A DNA stretch of 5,062 nt from an uncultured Clostridia bacterium. Lineage in GTDB: Bacteria; Bacillota; Clostridia; Oscillospirales; Oscillospiraceae. The DNA lies in NCBI GenBank assembly GCA_947169005.1, contig CAMVOG010000176.1:1-5062 (forward strand), given 5' to 3'. The position numbers and the translations under genes were made by a program. The notes beneath the pieces are model-generated. The model made no database searches and was not told the DNA's origin. It saw nothing but the letters and a program-made list of their open reading frames with translations. Shown in pieces: positions 4,940-5,062 of the stretch. Numbering within the stretch: position 1 is the first letter of the stretch; every line of letters begins with the position of its first letter.

Positions 4940-4973
4940 GAGCCCTGCTGCGAAAACGCAGCAGGGCTCAACA
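4940..4973. terminator. Stem-loop after the HMA gene, probable terminator
   Basis: GAGCCCTGCTGCG (4940-4952) pairs perfectly with CGCAGCAGGGCTC (4957-4969) around an AAAA loop. The stem is very stable, but the following bases AACATTT are a poor U tract. On the minus strand the stem is followed by TTTATCC, so it may also serve a convergent gene beyond the right edge. Confidence 0.7.
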
Positions 4974-4975
4974 TT

Positions 4976-5044
4976 TGCGAAAATTCGCACATTGCACATT
5001 GTCCATTGGGGACCTCTAAAAACGCCAGCAACGAAAACTTCGCA
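4976..5044. repeat. Short degenerate repeats at the right edge
   Basis: CACATTG occurs twice in tandem (4988-5001). CGAAAATTCGCA (4978-4989) recurs with one inserted base as CGAAAACTTCGCA (5032-5044). No gene or promoter is evident from 4970 to the end. Confidence 0.5.
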
Positions 5045-5062
5045 TTTGGGGTGGATATTCGC

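Noticed and set aside
4624..5031. Minus-strand frames opposite the HMA gene
   Set aside because: They are antisense to a recognised domain, run through a terminator stem and lack a ribosome site.

Overview
The window looks like a chromosomal segment of a GC-rich, anaerobic, endospore-forming Firmicute. The cotJ-type spore coat genes point to Bacillota. The corrinoid-dependent methyltransferase operon, strong AGGAGG ribosome binding sites and GC-rich codon use suggest a gut Clostridia lineage such as Oscillospiraceae. The genus is an inference from gene content only.

Layout. Positions 1-381 carry no convincing gene but hold at least nine closely packed stem-loops, including two copies of one 23-bp palindromic unit. 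Positions 382-1436 (minus strand) are a spore coat operon: a fused CotJA-CotJB protein followed, with a 1-nt overlap, by the CotJC manganese-catalase-like protein. A sigma-E-like promoter overlapped by a perfect 8-bp inverted repeat sits upstream. Positions 1437-1665 are a divergent intergenic region with a clear vegetative promoter (TTGACA, 17 nt, TATTCT) and a leader of about 113 nt that can fold into a long stem.

Positions 1666-4361 (plus strand) are a complete three-protein corrinoid methyl-transfer operon. Its order is a UroD-superfamily methyltransferase I (takes a methyl group from a substrate), a pterin-binding methyltransferase II (passes the methyl to tetrahydrofolate) and a corrinoid shuttle protein. 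It ends at a textbook intrinsic terminator. This layout matches the O-demethylase systems of acetogens and other anaerobes that use methoxylated aromatics. The actual methyl donor cannot be read from the sequence. The activase that re-reduces the corrinoid is not in the window.

Positions 4440-4970 are a separate, monocistronic metal-handling unit. A near-consensus promoter is overlapped by a perfect 12-6-12 inverted repeat of the ArsR/SmtB operator type. A GC-rich, structured leader of about 200 nt follows, then a 71-residue stand-alone HMA domain with a DCxxC site, and finally a 13-bp stem-loop. No regulator or P-type ATPase is next to it here. The last 90 bases hold only short repeats.

Most genes are recognisable families. 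The less ordinary items are the hairpin array at the left end, the CotJA-CotJB fusion, the structured leader of the methyltransferase operon and the orphan HMA gene under its own metalloregulator-type operator.
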